A DNA stretch of 38,547 nt, from NCBI GenBank assembly GCA_038231575.1, contig JBBRLB010000051.1, positions 1 to 38,547 of the forward strand, written 5' to 3'. The notes beneath the pieces were generated by a model. That model did no database searches. It saw nothing but the letters and a program-made list of their open reading frames with translations, and had not been told where the DNA came from. Below are positions 25,881 through 33,269 of this stretch, piece after piece. The position numbers were made by a program, and so were the translations under genes. This DNA is from CAITWF01 sp038231575 (GTDB taxonomy: Bacteria > Verrucomicrobiota > Verrucomicrobiia > Opitutales > Opitutaceae). Position 1 is the stretch's first letter, and the number at the start of each line of letters is the position of its first letter.

Positions 25881-27527
25881 TCATCGGCGCGCGAGCAGCA
25901 AGGCGAGGACTGCCACGGCCAGTCCGAGGGCTAGGCAGAGCGATTTATAGAAGAGCAACGGGTTGCGCTCAAGCAACGGCGCGTCTTTCCGGTGGAGGAA
26001 GGTGACGCGCTCGGGATTGGCGACCTCGTAAGCCATCTCGGAAAAAAGTTGGTAACGGCGTTCGGGATCGGGGTCGAGCGAGCGCAGGATGACCGAGTCG
26101 AGCCAGGGTGGAACGACGGCGTTGAGCTTGGTCAGGCGTCGCGGCGGGAGCGTAAAGCGCGGGGTTTGGAAACGCTCGATTTCGCCGTAGGGATAAGTGC
26201 CCGTGAGCGCTTCGTAGAGCGTAACGCCGAGGGCGAAAATCTCCGTGCGTTCCGAAAGGGCACCGCCTTGAAAACGCTCGGGCGCAAGGTAGCTCGCCGT
26301 GCCGGCGCGCGAAGTGACGGAAAACAACTCGGCCGCGCTGCCGAGATCGAGCAGGCGAAACGAAATGCCGGCCGGCTCGCGGACGACGAGGATGTTGTCG
26401 GGCTTGATGTCGCCGTGCACGAGATCGTGGCGGAGGAGGAACTGGCCGACGCGCAGGAGAAACCGTGCGAGTTCGCGGGCATCCTCGACGGTAAGGCGGC
26501 CTTGCAGGAGGACGGAGCGGAGGGTGGGGGCGTTGACGAACTCCATCGCATAGCAGCGCAACGCGGGGCCGGCCGGAACCCACGCGCGCACGAGATCGGG
26601 CGAGGCGAGCCGCATCGCGGTGCGAACTTCGCGCCGGAAGGCATCGCGCAGGACCTCGAGGTCGGCGGCGTCGGCCGGAGGAAACTTCAACACGACGCGC
26701 GTGCCCTGCGGGTCGTCCGCGAGCCAAACCCGTTCGTGGCCGGCCAACGGGCGGACCAAACGGTGGCCGTCGATTTCATCGCGAGCGTGCAGCGTGGCGG
26801 GCACTTCGAGCGGACGGAGCGTGGCATCGCTTTCGCGATCAGAGGCGAGGAGATCGAGGACGATGGCGCAAGTGTCGTCGCGCAACGCGGGGACTTCCTT
26901 GGTGGCGTCGTGCGCGGCCCGCACGATCGAGCGGGCGGTGGCCTGACGGGAGAGGAGCTCGGCCAGTTGGGTTTCGGAAAGCGCGGTGGTGACGCCGTCG
27001 GAGCAGAGCAAAACGAGATCGCCGGGCGACAGCGGAACCTCGAAGAAATACGGTTCGACGTCGGGGGCGAGGCCGATGGCGCGCGTGAGGACGTGCGCGA
27101 GCGCGGGATCGGCGAAGGTGTGCGTTTCGGAGAGGCGGGTGAGCCGCCCGCGCTGCCAGTGAAAGATCGGGGAGTCGCCGACATTGCAGCCGTAGAGTCG
27201 TCCGTCCTCGATCAGGACGGCGCTGAGGGTGCAGGCGAGTTCGGGCTGGTCGTGTTGCGCGAGCGATTCGCCGTGGAGCTGGCGGTTGATCTGCGTGGTG
27301 AATTCCGCGAGCGCGCGCCGCGGGCTCCACGTGCGCGGGCGGGCGAGGCAGTAATCGGCGAGCATTTCGACGGCCCGGCGCGCGGCCGCGCCGCCTTCCC
27401 GGGCCGAGCTGATACCATCGGCGAGCGCGGCGACAAACGCGCCGGCGCGTTCGCGGACGATCCATGCGTCGTCGCAGGGGGCATCCGCACGGCGCGAAAG
27501 GGCGTGGCCGGAGGACTGGACGTGCAT
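25881..27527 (-). CDS. Bifunctional PP2C phosphatase / serine-threonine kinase, membrane-anchored
   Basis: This 548-residue signalling protein fuses two opposing activities. Residues ~10-245 form a PP2C domain with metal-site motifs ALADGISSA, NVGDSPIF, LLCSDGVT and RDDTCAI. Residues ~270-510 form a Hanks-type kinase: VVLKFPP (ATP-binding Lys), HDLVHGDIKPDNIL (HGD instead of HRD), LLDLGSA (DLG instead of DFG) and SYLAPERFQGG. A C-terminal membrane segment (SLCLALGLAVAVLALLLARR) anchors it with both domains in the cytoplasm. The ATG at 27527 was chosen; upstream sequence is intergenic. It lies between narK and nirA on the same strand. Similar fusions occur beside narK/nirB in other bacteria, so control of nitrate uptake or reduction is likely, but the substrate is unknown. 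Confidence 0.9.
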   Translation of the reverse strand: MHVQSSGHALSRRADAPCDDAWIVRERAGAFVAALADGISSAREGGAAARRAVEMLADYCLARPRTWSPRRALAEFTTQINRQLHGESLAQHDQPELACTLSAVLIEDGRLYGCNVGDSPIFHWQRGRLTRLSETHTFADPALAHVLTRAIGLAPDVEPYFFEVPLSPGDLVLLCSDGVTTALSETQLAELLSRQATARSIVRAAHDATKEVPALRDDTCAIVLDLLASDRESDATLRPLEVPATLHARDEIDGHRLVRPLAGHERVWLADDPQGTRVVLKFPPADAADLEVLRDAFRREVRTAMRLASPDLVRAWVPAGPALRCYAMEFVNAPTLRSVLLQGRLTVEDARELARFLLRVGQFLLRHDLVHGDIKPDNILVVREPAGISFRLLDLGSAAELFSVTSRAGTASYLAPERFQGGALSERTEIFALGVTLYEALTGTYPYGEIERFQTPRFTLPPRRLTKLNAVVPPWLDSVILRSLDPDPERRYQLFSEMAYEVANPERVTFLHRKDAPLLERNPLLFYKSLCLALGLAVAVLALLLARR

Positions 27528-27570
27528 GCGGCGAGGTTGGGAAATCAGGGCCGGAGAGCGAGCATCCACT

Positions 27571-27594
27571 CGCGGGCTCCCCGGGCCGCCCGCG
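27571..27594. repeat. GC-rich hairpin between narK and the kinase gene
   Basis: CGCGGGC (27571-27577) pairs with GCCCGCG (27588-27594) with a 10-nt loop. No T-run follows on the minus strand, so read-through from narK is expected, perhaps with some polarity. Confidence 0.45.
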
Positions 27595-27610
27595 TGGGAA
27601 AGGGGCGGCG

Positions 27611-28735
27611 TCAAATGCGGGCGGCGGCGAGCGCGCCCCACGTGCTGCGCCAGCGGGTCTTCACGAGCTTCAGTCCGATCAGGGCAATGCCGCAAAGGCC
27701 AGCGAAGAGCAGAATGCCGGTGAGATAGCTGCCGGTATTCTCCTTCGAGTAGCCGAACAGCATGCCGAGCACGAAGCCGCCGACGCCGCCGCCGCATCCC
27801 ACGAGGCCGGTCATGACGCTGATGTCTTTCGCGAAACGCTGGGGCAGGAGCTGAAACACGGAACCGTTGCACATGCCGAACGCACCGGACGCGACGAAGA
27901 ACGCGGCGCCGCAGGCCCACAGCTGGTGGGAGAGCGCGGCGACGACCATCGCCAGGCCACCGACAGTGTAGAAAATCCCGAGCGAGCGAATGCCGCCAAG
28001 CCGGTCGGCGAGCGCGCCGCCGACGGGGCGACCCAGCGCGCCGACGAGCGTGCAGAACGCCGCGAACTCGCCGGCCTGCACCGGCGCCAGGCCGAACTCA
28101 TCGCGAAAATAAATCGCGAACGCGGTGGCGAGTCCCACGAAGCCGCCGAAACTAATCGTGTAGAAAAAACAAAACCAATGGGCGTCGCGCTCGCCGAGGA
28201 GCTTGAAGTAATCGGAGAGTTTTTTCCGTTTGAATTCGCCCGGCGGCTCCTTCGAAAAAATCACATAGAGCACGAACGCGATGACGAGCGGCAGGAGCGC
28301 CGCCCCGAACACGGCCTTCCAGCCGTAGGCCGCCGCGATGCGTGGGGCGAGGAGATGGTCGATGACGACGCCAATGTTGCCGGCGCCGGCGAGGCCGAGC
28401 ACGACACCGAGCACGAGCGCCTGGTTGAGCGACGACAGGCCAAACTGCCAGGCGACGGTGAGGCCGGCCATGACGACGAGTTGCGCGATGATGCCGGTGT
28501 TCTTGGTGCCGATGCGATCCACGAGCAGGCTGAGCACAATGCGGAGAAAGGCGCCGGAGAGGGTCGGGGTGGCGACCATCAGGAATTTTTGCTGCGCGTT
28601 GAGCCCGAGCGCGGGAGCGATCAACGCCCCGAGCGCCCCGAGCATCGTCCACACCATGAAGCTCACATCGAAATACAGGAACGAGGTGAGGAGCGTGGGC
28701 CAGTGACCGGAAGCCTTGAGTTGAGAAAATTTCAT
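27611..28735 (-). CDS. narK: Nitrate/nitrite transporter, major facilitator superfamily
   Basis: This inner-membrane MFS permease takes up nitrate and/or exports nitrite. It has 374 residues with about twelve hydrophobic segments, shorter than NarK of E. coli. It starts MKFSQLKASGHWPTLLTSFLYFD. Recognisable regions are SGAFLRIVLSLLVDRIGTKNTG (TM2/loop 2-3), GLAGAGNIGVVIDHLLAPRIAAAYGW (TM4-5, glycine-rich nitrate signature region) and GRPVGGALADRLGG in the second half. The ATG at 28735 was chosen over 28771, which lies in the leader. It opens a sub-cluster (narK, kinase, nirA, cysJ-like, DmsBC, nasA) and is preceded by a leader with strong inverted repeats. It coexists with an ABC uptake system a few genes upstream. 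Confidence 0.92.
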   Translation of the reverse strand: MKFSQLKASGHWPTLLTSFLYFDVSFMVWTMLGALGALIAPALGLNAQQKFLMVATPTLSGAFLRIVLSLLVDRIGTKNTGIIAQLVVMAGLTVAWQFGLSSLNQALVLGVVLGLAGAGNIGVVIDHLLAPRIAAAYGWKAVFGAALLPLVIAFVLYVIFSKEPPGEFKRKKLSDYFKLLGERDAHWFCFFYTISFGGFVGLATAFAIYFRDEFGLAPVQAGEFAAFCTLVGALGRPVGGALADRLGGIRSLGIFYTVGGLAMVVAALSHQLWACGAAFFVASGAFGMCNGSVFQLLPQRFAKDISVMTGLVGCGGGVGGFVLGMLFGYSKENTGSYLTGILLFAGLCGIALIGLKLVKTRWRSTWGALAAARI

Positions 28736-28775
28736 GCGCGAACGTGCGGAAGTTAGCAGCGTTTGCGCCAAGAGG

Positions 28776-28852
28776 CCGGGCCGAGGTATTTACTGGATGA
28801 ATTGTTTTAGCCTAAACGATTAAAACAGCTCATCCACGAGCGACCGGCCCGG
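28776..28852 (-). promoter_or_regulatory. Nested inverted repeat in the narK leader
   Basis: An inner 15-bp imperfect repeat (GGATGAATTGTTTTA at 28795-28809 against TAAAACAGCTCATCC at 28821-28835, 13 of 15 paired, 11-nt centre) is flanked by an outer 8-bp repeat (CCGGGCCG 28776-28783, CGGCCCGG 28845-28852). In DNA it could be an operator; in the narK message it would form a long stem. The A/T-rich core (CTAAACGATTAAAAC) stands out from the GC-rich surroundings and contains a LacI-like half-site pair around a central CG. Confidence 0.6.
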
Positions 28853-28864
28853 GGATGAGGGATT

Positions 28865-28887
28865 CGCGCCAGCGATGGACTGGCGCG
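28865..28887. repeat. Perfect 8-bp hairpin after the porin gene
   Basis: CGCGCCAG (28865-28872) pairs with CTGGCGCG (28880-28887), loop 7 nt. It lies 37 bp after the porin stop codon on the minus strand. No T-run follows, so it may act as a weak or Rho-dependent terminator or simply as an mRNA 3' stabiliser. Confidence 0.5.
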
Positions 28888-28923
28888 GACTGAGAGTGAA
28901 CGCCCCGGTCCGCGGGCGGCGAG

Positions 28924-30504
28924 TTACAGACTCAACGTGGCCTGGACGTAAACGTAGTTGGCGTCCTTCGAGCCAGGCGTCGCGAGCGACTGCTTGATGT
29001 AGTCACCGCGGAAGTAGCGGCTCACCCCGACCTCGATTTGGGTGGAGGGAATCACGTGCCAGCCGGCGACGAGGTCGAGTTCCTGACCGAGTTGCTTGCT
29101 GAAATTCGGGCTGATCGCGTAGCCCGTGCCGAGGTTGGCGGCGCCGCCGGCGCGCGCGACACCGGCGACATTATACCAACTGTCCGTGGTGCGGGCGAGG
29201 GTATGGAGATGATAGTCGAGCGCGATGCTGACGCTGGGCTTCGGCTTAAACGAGTAGGTGAGGCGATAGTCGTGCAGATTTTGCAGGCTGTTCAAATCCA
29301 TGAAACCGTAGAACAGGTGAGTGGTGGCGAAAAGATTTTGAAACGTCTGGCTGGTCTGGTCGGTCGGACTATTGTCGCCGGACGCATAACTGTAGGTGAA
29401 GCCCACGCGGTGCTGCCACGCGCTCTCGGTAAAGGTGTAGCCGCCTTGGAGAATCGCCGCGTAGGCATCCTGATGGAGGCGCGGCGCAGCGGCGACGGCG
29501 GCGGAGAGCGCGACCGGACCGGTGTTGGCGCGATTGCCGAACTGATGCATCACTTCGATGCCGTAGTCCCACGCACCATAGGCGAGGGGCTTGGATTTGA
29601 GCCGGATGCCCGTGGTGTAGAGATCTTGCTTGGCGGGATTGCGGAAGGGAGCGGCGACGCCGGCGTAGGGATTGTTGTTGGCGTCCACGTTCACCTTCGC
29701 GCTGCCGACGGTGACGTTGCGTGAATAAACGAACGCCTCGACGAGGTTGTTGACGGAGAACGCGGGGATGGTCGGGAAGTTGAAGTAGAGCCCGGAGAAG
29801 TGGTCGTCCTTGATGTGGGATTTGTTGAAGTTGTGATTGTCGTTGGAGACGAGCCCACCGGTGAAGGCATCCACGCCGAAGAAACGATTCTGCCAGCGGA
29901 GCTTCACGGCATCGAAGGTGCGGGCGTTGTTGCTCCAGCGGAAATGGCCGAGCGAGCGCTGGTCGCCGTAAACGAGTTCCTGGCGGCCGAGCTTCAGCGA
30001 AAGCGGAAAATCCTTGTGGTTGCCGACGAACAGAAACGCTTGGTGCAGATTCAGGTCGCGATCGTTTTCGGCGAGCGCGCGACCGGGTTTGTTGATGTCG
30101 GCGGCCACGCGTTGGTCGCCGCGTTCGTCACCGGCGGACGCGCTTGAGCGGCCCTCGACCGTGAACGCATACCACTTGGCGGTGTAGCCGATGCGCGGCA
30201 TGACGCGCAGCAGGAGGTAGCGGTTGTTGTTGTCCACCGTGGCGCCGGGGCCCGTGAGACGGAAGTCGGCGTTTTGGCCGGTGTAGGTAAAGCCGGCGTT
30301 GTCCTTCACCTCGACGCGTTCGCGCACGTTGACGCCGATGTCCCAGTTGGCGCGGTAGGCATCGGCGTTGCGGAGGTATTCATTGACGTAGCCCGGAAAC
30401 GGGCGCGCCGGCACGGAAGGCGCGTATTGCGCGTGGAGCGGGAGCGTAACGAACGTGGCGATCGCGTGCAGCGCGAGGCAACGGAGCGGTGTGAGCAGTT
30501 TCAT
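28924..30504 (-). CDS. Outer-membrane porin, alginate-export (AlgE-like) family
   Basis: This 526-residue protein has an N-terminal signal peptide (MKLLTPLRCLALHAIATFVTLPLHAQ, cleavage likely after HAQ). The rest alternates polar and aromatic residues as expected of a beta-barrel (for example YLLLRVMPRIGYTAKWYAFTVEGR and YVYVQATLSL). It ends in Leu rather than the more usual Phe. Family-typical segments are LGRQELVYGDQR and NNARTFDAVKLRW. The ATG at 30504 was chosen since it starts the signal peptide. It is between nrtD and narK in the same direction, so it likely admits nitrate through the outer membrane. The family name reflects homology to alginate exporters; alginate transport is not implied here. 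Confidence 0.85.
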   Translation of the reverse strand: MKLLTPLRCLALHAIATFVTLPLHAQYAPSVPARPFPGYVNEYLRNADAYRANWDIGVNVRERVEVKDNAGFTYTGQNADFRLTGPGATVDNNNRYLLLRVMPRIGYTAKWYAFTVEGRSSASAGDERGDQRVAADINKPGRALAENDRDLNLHQAFLFVGNHKDFPLSLKLGRQELVYGDQRSLGHFRWSNNARTFDAVKLRWQNRFFGVDAFTGGLVSNDNHNFNKSHIKDDHFSGLYFNFPTIPAFSVNNLVEAFVYSRNVTVGSAKVNVDANNNPYAGVAAPFRNPAKQDLYTTGIRLKSKPLAYGAWDYGIEVMHQFGNRANTGPVALSAAVAAAPRLHQDAYAAILQGGYTFTESAWQHRVGFTYSYASGDNSPTDQTSQTFQNLFATTHLFYGFMDLNSLQNLHDYRLTYSFKPKPSVSIALDYHLHTLARTTDSWYNVAGVARAGGAANLGTGYAISPNFSKQLGQELDLVAGWHVIPSTQIEVGVSRYFRGDYIKQSLATPGSKDANYVYVQATLSL

Positions 30505-30553
30505 GGTGCAGCGGTGGGTGTGGTGGTGGTGTGGCCGAGAATGGAGGGAAAAT

Positions 30554-31435
30554 TCAAGCGACGGCGGCGGGAGCGCGGAAGAAGTGGCGGAGTTTTTTCG
30601 GCGCGGGCGGCGCGCTCCGGGGCGGGGGCACCGGGCCACCCGCCGCCGCGGTGGGGCGGAGATGCGAGCGCTCCTCGAGAAAACCGATGAGCTGCTCGCG
30701 CAATTCGTAGTAAGCGGGATCTTCGAGGAGTTGTTTGCGGGAGCGCGGGCGCGGAAACTTTACCTCGAGAATCTCGCCGATGGTGGCGGCCGGGCCGTTG
30801 GTCATCATCACGACGCGGTCGGAGAGGAAGAGCGCTTCGTCGACGTCGTGCGTGACCATGAGCGCCGTCTTCTGATCTTTTTGCCAGAGGTCGAGGAGAA
30901 CTTCCTGAAGTTCGTAGCGCGTGAGCGAGTCGAGCATGCCGAAGGGCTCGTCGAGCAGCAGCATCTTCGGCGAAAGCGCGAACGCGCGCGCGATGCCGCA
31001 CCTTTGGCGCATGCCCTGCGAAAGTTGGGCGGGACGCTGGTGCATCGCATCGGCGAGGCCGACGACCGTGAGATAATACTCCGCAATCTGGCGGCGTTCG
31101 GTGGGATCGGCGGTGTAATAAACCTGATCGACGCCGAGCATCACGTTTTCAAACGCGGTCATCCACGGCAGGAGGCAAGGCGCCTGAAACACGACGCCGC
31201 GATCAGGGCCGGCCGAGTTGACCTCCTTGCCCGAGAGCACCACGCCCCCGGTCGTGATATCGGTGAGGCCGGCGAGCATCGAGAGGACAGTGGACTTGCC
31301 GCAACCGGAGTGGCCGATGAGCGTGATGAACTCACCCTTTTTGATTTTGAGATCGAAGTGATCGACGATGACGGCGGGGCCCTTGAGCGTGGCGTAGGTT
31401 TTGCCGAGCTGCGAAATTTCGAGGAAGGAACTCAT
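30554..31435 (-). CDS. nrtD: Nitrate ABC transporter ATP-binding protein (NrtD type)
   Basis: This is a 293-residue ATPase of the nitrate/sulfonate/taurine ABC family. It has Walker A GHSGCGKST, Q-loop GVVFQAPCLLPW, signature LSQGMRQRCGIAR and Walker B LLLDEPFGMLD, then VTHDVDEALFLSD. The C-terminal tail is Pro/Ala-rich. ATG 31435 (MSSFLEISQLGK) was chosen over 31450, which overlaps the upstream gene. It starts 4 bp after the preceding ATPase gene. Two different ATPases imply a heterodimeric motor with NrtB. It lacks the substrate-binding-like domain fused to cyanobacterial NrtC. Confidence 0.9.
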   Translation of the reverse strand: MSSFLEISQLGKTYATLKGPAVIVDHFDLKIKKGEFITLIGHSGCGKSTVLSMLAGLTDITTGGVVLSGKEVNSAGPDRGVVFQAPCLLPWMTAFENVMLGVDQVYYTADPTERRQIAEYYLTVVGLADAMHQRPAQLSQGMRQRCGIARAFALSPKMLLLDEPFGMLDSLTRYELQEVLLDLWQKDQKTALMVTHDVDEALFLSDRVVMMTNGPAATIGEILEVKFPRPRSRKQLLEDPAYYELREQLIGFLEERSHLRPTAAAGGPVPPPRSAPPAPKKLRHFFRAPAAVA

Positions 31436-31439
31436 GGGT

Positions 31440-32333
31440 TCAGGTGCCAACGGTGATTTGCTCGCGCTTCAGCTCGTGCGGACGCAGCGGGCGGCGCGAG
31501 ACGCGCGGAAGATCGAGGTCTTCGGGCAGGATGTCGGGCAGCGTGAGTTTTTTCGTGACGGTGGAGCGGCGGCGGGCGCCGTAGCCGAGGAGTTGGTTGG
31601 TCACGAGCGCACGGAGGCGCTTGAACTCGGGGTCGTGGTTGAGCGCCTTGCGATCGCGCGGGCGGGCGAGCGTGACGGCAACGGAGTCGCCGAGCGTGGC
31701 GCCGGGTCCGGGCGTGAGCGGAATGATCCGATCGGCGAGGAGCAGGGCCTCATCGACGTCGTTCGTGATGAGCACGACGGTCTTTTTGTCCGCCTCCCAG
31801 ATGAGCTCGATTTCATCCTGGAGCGTGGAACGCGTGAGCGCGTCGAGGGCGGAGAGCGGTTCGTCGAGGAGAAGGATTTGCGGATCCATTGCGAGGGCGC
31901 GGGCGACGGACACCCGCTGGCGCATACCGCCGGAGAGTTCGCGCGGCAACTTGTCGCGGGCGGGCGTGAGATTGACCATCGCGATGAACTTGGCGACGTG
32001 CTCGGCCTTTTTGGCGGGCGCGTAGTTCGGGAAAACCTGATCGACGGCGAGCGCGATGTTTTCCGTGACCGTGAGCCACGGGAGGAGCGAGTAGTTTTGA
32101 AACACGATGCCGCGGTCGGGACCGGGCGCGGTGATCTCGAGGTCGTTGAGCTTGACCGTGCCGGTGTCCGGTGTGGTAAGGCCGGCGATGAGGGAGATGA
32201 GCGTGGTCTTGCCGGAACCCGAGTAGCCGACGATGGCGACGAACTCGCCGCGATCGATCGCGAGGTTCACGCCGCTGAGCACGGGCGGGCCGCCGAAGCC
32301 TTTGCTGACGTTGGTGAGTTCGAGAAATGCCAC
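31440..32333 (-). CDS. nrtC: Nitrate ABC transporter ATP-binding protein (NrtC-like, no regulatory domain)
   Basis: This is a 297-residue ATPase starting at GTG 32333 (MAFLELTNVSKGF). It carries Walker A GYSGSGKTT, Q-loop GIVFQNYSLLPW, signature LSGGMRQRVSVAR and Walker B ILLLDEPLSALD, then TNDVDEALLLADR (Asn in place of the H-loop His seen as THDVDEA in its partner). The ~55-residue C-terminal tail is basic. It differs enough from the next gene to be a true paralogue rather than a recent copy. Naming as NrtC versus NrtD is by order only. Confidence 0.85.
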   Translation of the reverse strand: MAFLELTNVSKGFGGPPVLSGVNLAIDRGEFVAIVGYSGSGKTTLISLIAGLTTPDTGTVKLNDLEITAPGPDRGIVFQNYSLLPWLTVTENIALAVDQVFPNYAPAKKAEHVAKFIAMVNLTPARDKLPRELSGGMRQRVSVARALAMDPQILLLDEPLSALDALTRSTLQDEIELIWEADKKTVVLITNDVDEALLLADRIIPLTPGPGATLGDSVAVTLARPRDRKALNHDPEFKRLRALVTNQLLGYGARRRSTVTKKLTLPDILPEDLDLPRVSRRPLRPHELKREQITVGT

Positions 32334-32377
32334 GGGATGAAGTTAGCGGTTTGGGCGGTGCGGTGCCTTGATGCGCG

Positions 32378-33163
32378 TCAAGCGGTTTTGAAACGGGCTT
32401 CGAGGAGGCTCATCAGGCGGTCGAGGGCAAAGCCGACAAGGCCGATCGTGATAATCGAGAGGATGATGTGCTCGAAGATGAGCGAGTTGTATTCCTGCCA
32501 GAGAAAGCCGCCGGCACCGGGCCGGCCGGTGAGCATTTCCGCGGCGACGATCACGAGCCACGCGATGCCGAGGCTGAGGCGAAAGCCGGTGAACATGTAG
32601 GGCAGCGTCGCGGGAATCAGAATTTTCGTGAGCGTTTTCCAGCGCGAGAGTTTCAGCACGCGGCCGACGTTGAGGTAATCCTGCGGCACGGCGCGGACGC
32701 CGACGGCGGTGTTGAGGACGGTCGGCCACATCGAGCAGACCGCGATGGTGAAGAGCGCGGCGTAGGTGCCGGCTTCCTTGCCGGTGTTCATGAAAAGCAC
32801 GAGACCGAGCGGCAGCCACGCGAGCGGCGAGACCGGGCGCATGATTTGGATGATCGGGTCGAAGGCCTTCGTGAACGTCTTCGACAGCCCGAGGCAAAAT
32901 CCGATCGGTGTGCCGATGAGAATGGCGAGGGCGTAGCCTTTGGCGACGAGCACGAGCGAATACCACGTGAAACGCAGGATGCCCTGATCCATTTCACCGC
33001 GCTTCGCGAACGGATCGAGGACGTAGTCGCGGCTGGCCTGCCACGTTTTGAGCGGCGAAGGGAGGTTGCTCGCCCACGTCCCGCTCGAAATCGTCCAGAG
33101 GACGACGATGACGGCGATGCCGAGAAGCGGGAGGATGAGCCAGTCGAGTTTGAATTTATTCAT
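32378..33163 (-). CDS. nrtB: Nitrate ABC transporter permease
   Basis: This is a 261-residue integral membrane protein with about six helices. The coupling region EAA-like loop reads GVRAVPQDYLNVGRVLKLSR followed by KILIPATLPYMFTGFRLSLG, the standard contact site for ABC ATPases in this family. The first helix is WLILPLLGIAVIVVLWTI. The ATG at 33163 starts MNKFKLDWLIL. It lies between nrtA and the two ATPase genes, separated from nrtA by a palindromic repeat. Confidence 0.92.
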   Translation of the reverse strand: MNKFKLDWLILPLLGIAVIVVLWTISSGTWASNLPSPLKTWQASRDYVLDPFAKRGEMDQGILRFTWYSLVLVAKGYALAILIGTPIGFCLGLSKTFTKAFDPIIQIMRPVSPLAWLPLGLVLFMNTGKEAGTYAALFTIAVCSMWPTVLNTAVGVRAVPQDYLNVGRVLKLSRWKTLTKILIPATLPYMFTGFRLSLGIAWLVIVAAEMLTGRPGAGGFLWQEYNSLIFEHIILSIITIGLVGFALDRLMSLLEARFKTA

Positions 33164-33176
33164 GAGGAAGTTTTTG

Positions 33177-33263
33177 GCCCGCGAATCACGCGAATGGACG
33201 CGAATAAAGGCAGAGATGGATCAGTTGGTTCTAAATTCGGATGGATTTGCGTGATTCGCGGGC
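33177..33263. repeat. 15-bp perfect inverted repeat between nrtA and nrtB
   Basis: GCCCGCGAATCACGC (33177-33191) is the exact reverse complement of 33249-33263; pairing extends 3-4 bp inward with one G-T. The interior has a direct repeat ACGCGAAT (33188-33195, 33198-33205). The reading through it (RITRMDAN ... WICVIRG) resembles translated palindromic repeats found in many genomes. It may stabilise the nrtA message relative to downstream genes. Confidence 0.75.
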
Positions 33264-33269
33264 GTCTGC

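Noticed and set aside
25992..28756. Plus-strand ORFs 25992-27728 and 27464-28756
   Set aside because: They lie opposite the kinase-phosphatase and narK; composition is that of reversed coding DNA.
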